In this document: piece after piece, positions 62,094-64,000 of the stretch
How positions within the stretch are numbered: position 1 is the stretch's first letter
Layout: every line of letters begins with the position of its first letter
Assembly (NCBI GenBank): GCA_021777055.1
Contig: JAIQZO010000012.1
Span: 195,013-259,012 of the forward strand
Direction: 5' to 3'
DNA: 64,000 nucleotides
DNA from: Candidatus Anammoxibacter sp.
Lineage (GTDB): Bacteria; Planctomycetota; Brocadiia; Brocadiales; Anammoxibacteraceae
Position numbers and translations under genes: made by a program
The notes under the pieces: generated by a model
Told to the model about the DNA's origin: nothing
Database searches by the model: none
The model's input: only the letters and a program-made list of their open reading frames with translations

Positions 62094-64000
62094 ATGAGTA
62101 ATCATGGAAAAATGAAAAACATCAAGAATCATCAACTTTTCAATTGCCGGGCAATTGCCATTTGCCTTTTAATTTTATGTATGGCAATTAACATGGTCAT
62201 CAGGCAAGTAACTGGTATTGAAGTTATAACAACAATAAATCCTGCGCCCTCATTCGGTAATACAAATGCAGTTGCTTTCAACCTCACAACAAACCGTATC
62301 TATGTCGCAGGCCCAAGCGTTGACAATGTCGCCATAATAAACGTAATAAATGTAGAGACTCGCCAGGTAATTAATCCTATTCCTGTTGGGAATTTTATTA
62401 GAAGAATTGCAGTTAACCCTACAACAAATCGTATCTACGCTGCTGATACAAACAGTAACGGTAATGTAAGCGTAATAGATGGTGAGACTAATCAGGTAAT
62501 TAGTACTATTGAAGTTGGGGATTCCCCCTCTGCAGTTAGCGTTAATCCCACAACAAACCGTATCTATGTGGCTAATGGATCTAGTGACAATGTAAGTGTA
62601 ATAGATGGTAAGACTAATCAGGTAATTAATATTATTAAAGTTGGAGATTTCCCCAGAGCAATTGGCGTTAATCCCACAACAAACCGTATCTATGTGGCTA
62701 ATGGGTCCAGTGACAATGTAAGCGTAATAGATGGAAAAACTAATCAGGTAATTAGTACTATTGACGTTGGAGATTCCCCCTCTGCAGTTGGCGTTAATCC
62801 CACAACAAACCGTATCTATGTGGCTAATAATCGCCCCAGTGTCGATTTAACTGTAATTGATGGAGATGCAAATCAAGTAATTAATATTATTACCATTGAA
62901 AGTTCCTTTTTCTCCATAGGAGTTAATCCCACAACAAACCGTATCTATGTGGCTAATTGGTCCAGTGGCAATGTAAGCGTAATAAATGGAAAAACTAATC
63001 AGGTAATTAATATTATTAAAGTTGGAGGTACTCCAACAGAAATTGAAGTTAATCCGGCAACTAATATTATTTACGTTACGAATATTGCAGCAGATGATGT
63101 AACGATTATCTTGGACAACGCAAATGAACCGGTTGCAGAGTTTTCAGCTAATGTTACATCTGGGTTAACACCGTTAGATATAACATTTACAGATAAATCT
63201 ACAGGCGATCCAACAAGATGGTCATGGGATTTTGGAGATGGTGAAGCCTCTTCCGAACAAAACCCGAAACATACCTATAGTAAAGAAGGGTTATTTACTG
63301 TAAGTCTAATGGCTAGTAATAACAATGGTCCTGATTTGGAGATAAAAAACAATTTAATCAATATTCCACCGATTAGAACGCCAACTGCAGCATTTGAGGC
63401 TATTCCGTTAGTGGGAAAAGCACCTATGAAGGTGCAGTTTACTGACCTTTCTAAAGGCTACTCCGATTTCTGGTCATGGGAATTTGGTGACGGAAGAATA
63501 AGTAACCAACAAAACCCTGTGCATACCTTTAATGAAACGGGGACGTTTACGGTAAAACTAGCAGTTAGTAATTTAAATGGCATTGATAGAGAAGAAAAGG
63601 GCAATTTGATTAACGTGCAAAATGAAGGAAAACCTGTCGCAGCATTTTCTGCAGAACCGTTAACAGGTTTTGCCCCATTAACGGTTAAGTTTACCAATTT
63701 GTCAAATGGTAAGATAGATAACTTGTTATGGGATTTTGGTGATGGTATGCATTCGCGTAGTCAGAAATTTAACCCTTCGCACATCTATCGTACAAGTGGC
63801 ACATTTGATGTAACATTGACGCTAAATAATGCTACAGATGATATTTCTGAAATAAAAGCAGATTTAATTACCATTTTAGATTCTGACTCATCAGATTTGT
63901 CCGCAGCATTTCATGCACGCACTAGAATTGGTATTGCCGGAACAGAGGTAGAGTTTAATGACTTATCAACCGGAAATATTGTTTCATGGTTCTGGGATTT
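62094..64000 (+). CDS. Secreted YVTN beta-propeller plus PKD-domain protein, 3' end outside window
   Basis: The frame stays open from ATG 62094 to the window end (635 codons). A second ATG at 62112 is possible. A signal-anchor (about 19-37, FNCRAIAICLLILCMAINMV) is followed by seven YVTN repeats (NLTTNRIYVAG to NPATNIIYVTN), one propeller. PKD domains follow, each with W-x-(F)-G-D-G: WSWDFGDGE, WSWEFGDGR, LLWDFGDGM and a fourth cut at SWFWDF. Four propeller repeats are nearly identical at the DNA level, with period 126-129 bp. It is an adhesin-like surface protein; the ligand is unknown. Confidence 0.88.
   Translation, partial: MSNHGKMKNIKNHQLFNCRAIAICLLILCMAINMVIRQVTGIEVITTINPAPSFGNTNAVAFNLTTNRIYVAGPSVDNVAIINVINVETRQVINPIPVGNFIRRIAVNPTTNRIYAADTNSNGNVSVIDGETNQVISTIEVGDSPSAVSVNPTTNRIYVANGSSDNVSVIDGKTNQVINIIKVGDFPRAIGVNPTTNRIYVANGSSDNVSVIDGKTNQVISTIDVGDSPSAVGVNPTTNRIYVANNRPSVDLTVIDGDANQVINIITIESSFFSIGVNPTTNRIYVANWSSGNVSVINGKTNQVINIIKVGGTPTEIEVNPATNIIYVTNIAADDVTIILDNANEPVAEFSANVTSGLTPLDITFTDKSTGDPTRWSWDFGDGEASSEQNPKHTYSKEGLFTVSLMASNNNGPDLEIKNNLINIPPIRTPTAAFEAIPLVGKAPMKVQFTDLSKGYSDFWSWEFGDGRISNQQNPVHTFNETGTFTVKLAVSNLNGIDREEKGNLINVQNEGKPVAAFSAEPLTGFAPLTVKFTNLSNGKIDNLLWDFGDGMHSRSQKFNPSHIYRTSGTFDVTLTLNNATDDISEIKADLITILDSDSSDLSAAFHARTRIGIAGTEVEFNDLSTGNIVSWFWD

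Overview
The window reads as an A+T-rich chromosome segment of a Gram-negative bacterium, most likely a planctomycete and possibly an anammox-type one (Candidatus Scalindua/Brocadia-like). The reasons are a TonB/porin outer-membrane uptake system, a nickel superoxide dismutase with its own signal peptide, a squalene-hopene cyclase, sigma-54 with an NtrC-type activator, CRTAC1 and YVTN beta-propeller surface proteins, and many short intergenic repeats. The lineage is an inference from gene content; no rRNA gene is present.

Region 1 (1-17,560) is an uptake block that looks devoted to phosphate. A TonB-dependent receptor is followed by a complete TtpC/TonB2-type energising operon (DUF3450 coiled-coil protein, TtpC-like MotA/TolQ/ExbB protein, ExbB, ExbD, TonB, TPR lipid-side partner) and a PhoB/PhoP-like response regulator. 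Then come a phosphate-selective porin, a second porin reduced to its 3' end, and pstS-pstC-pstA-pstB-phoU. Four TTCACA direct repeats that look like a Pho box lie just upstream of a decayed insertion sequence. A strong terminator-like hairpin separates pstS from pstCAB.

Region 2 (17,560-24,200) holds decayed minus-strand reading frames, a CRTAC1 (FG-GAP/ASPIC) exported protein, a 194-bp MITE with a 12-bp target duplication, a B12-binding radical SAM protein and sodN. Region 3 (24,300-35,500) has squalene-hopene cyclase, trpF, purH, tRNA-Glu, an orphan HicB-like protein, hutH, a globin-coupled hybrid histidine kinase, an HPP membrane protein and yjbQ. Region 4 (35,500-48,150, minus strand) is housekeeping: greA with an NtrC-type regulator, tsaC-bioD, lysC, rpoN, and the old cluster tadA - tRNA-Ser x2 - SRP RNA - dnaX - ybaB.

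Region 5 (48,690-55,061, plus strand) has a glycosyltransferase, an archaemetzincin, a DUF192 lipoprotein, a HAD-YvcK fusion and comEC. Region 6 (55,225-64,000) is a surface-protein cluster: YVTN propeller proteins with 7, 14 and 7 recognisable repeats, the last with PKD domains and cut by the window end, plus a DUF3160 protein bracketed by 17-bp direct repeats. At least five families of short inverted-repeat elements occupy the intergenic gaps, and several abut or overlap stop codons (trpF, bioD, the DUF192 gene).
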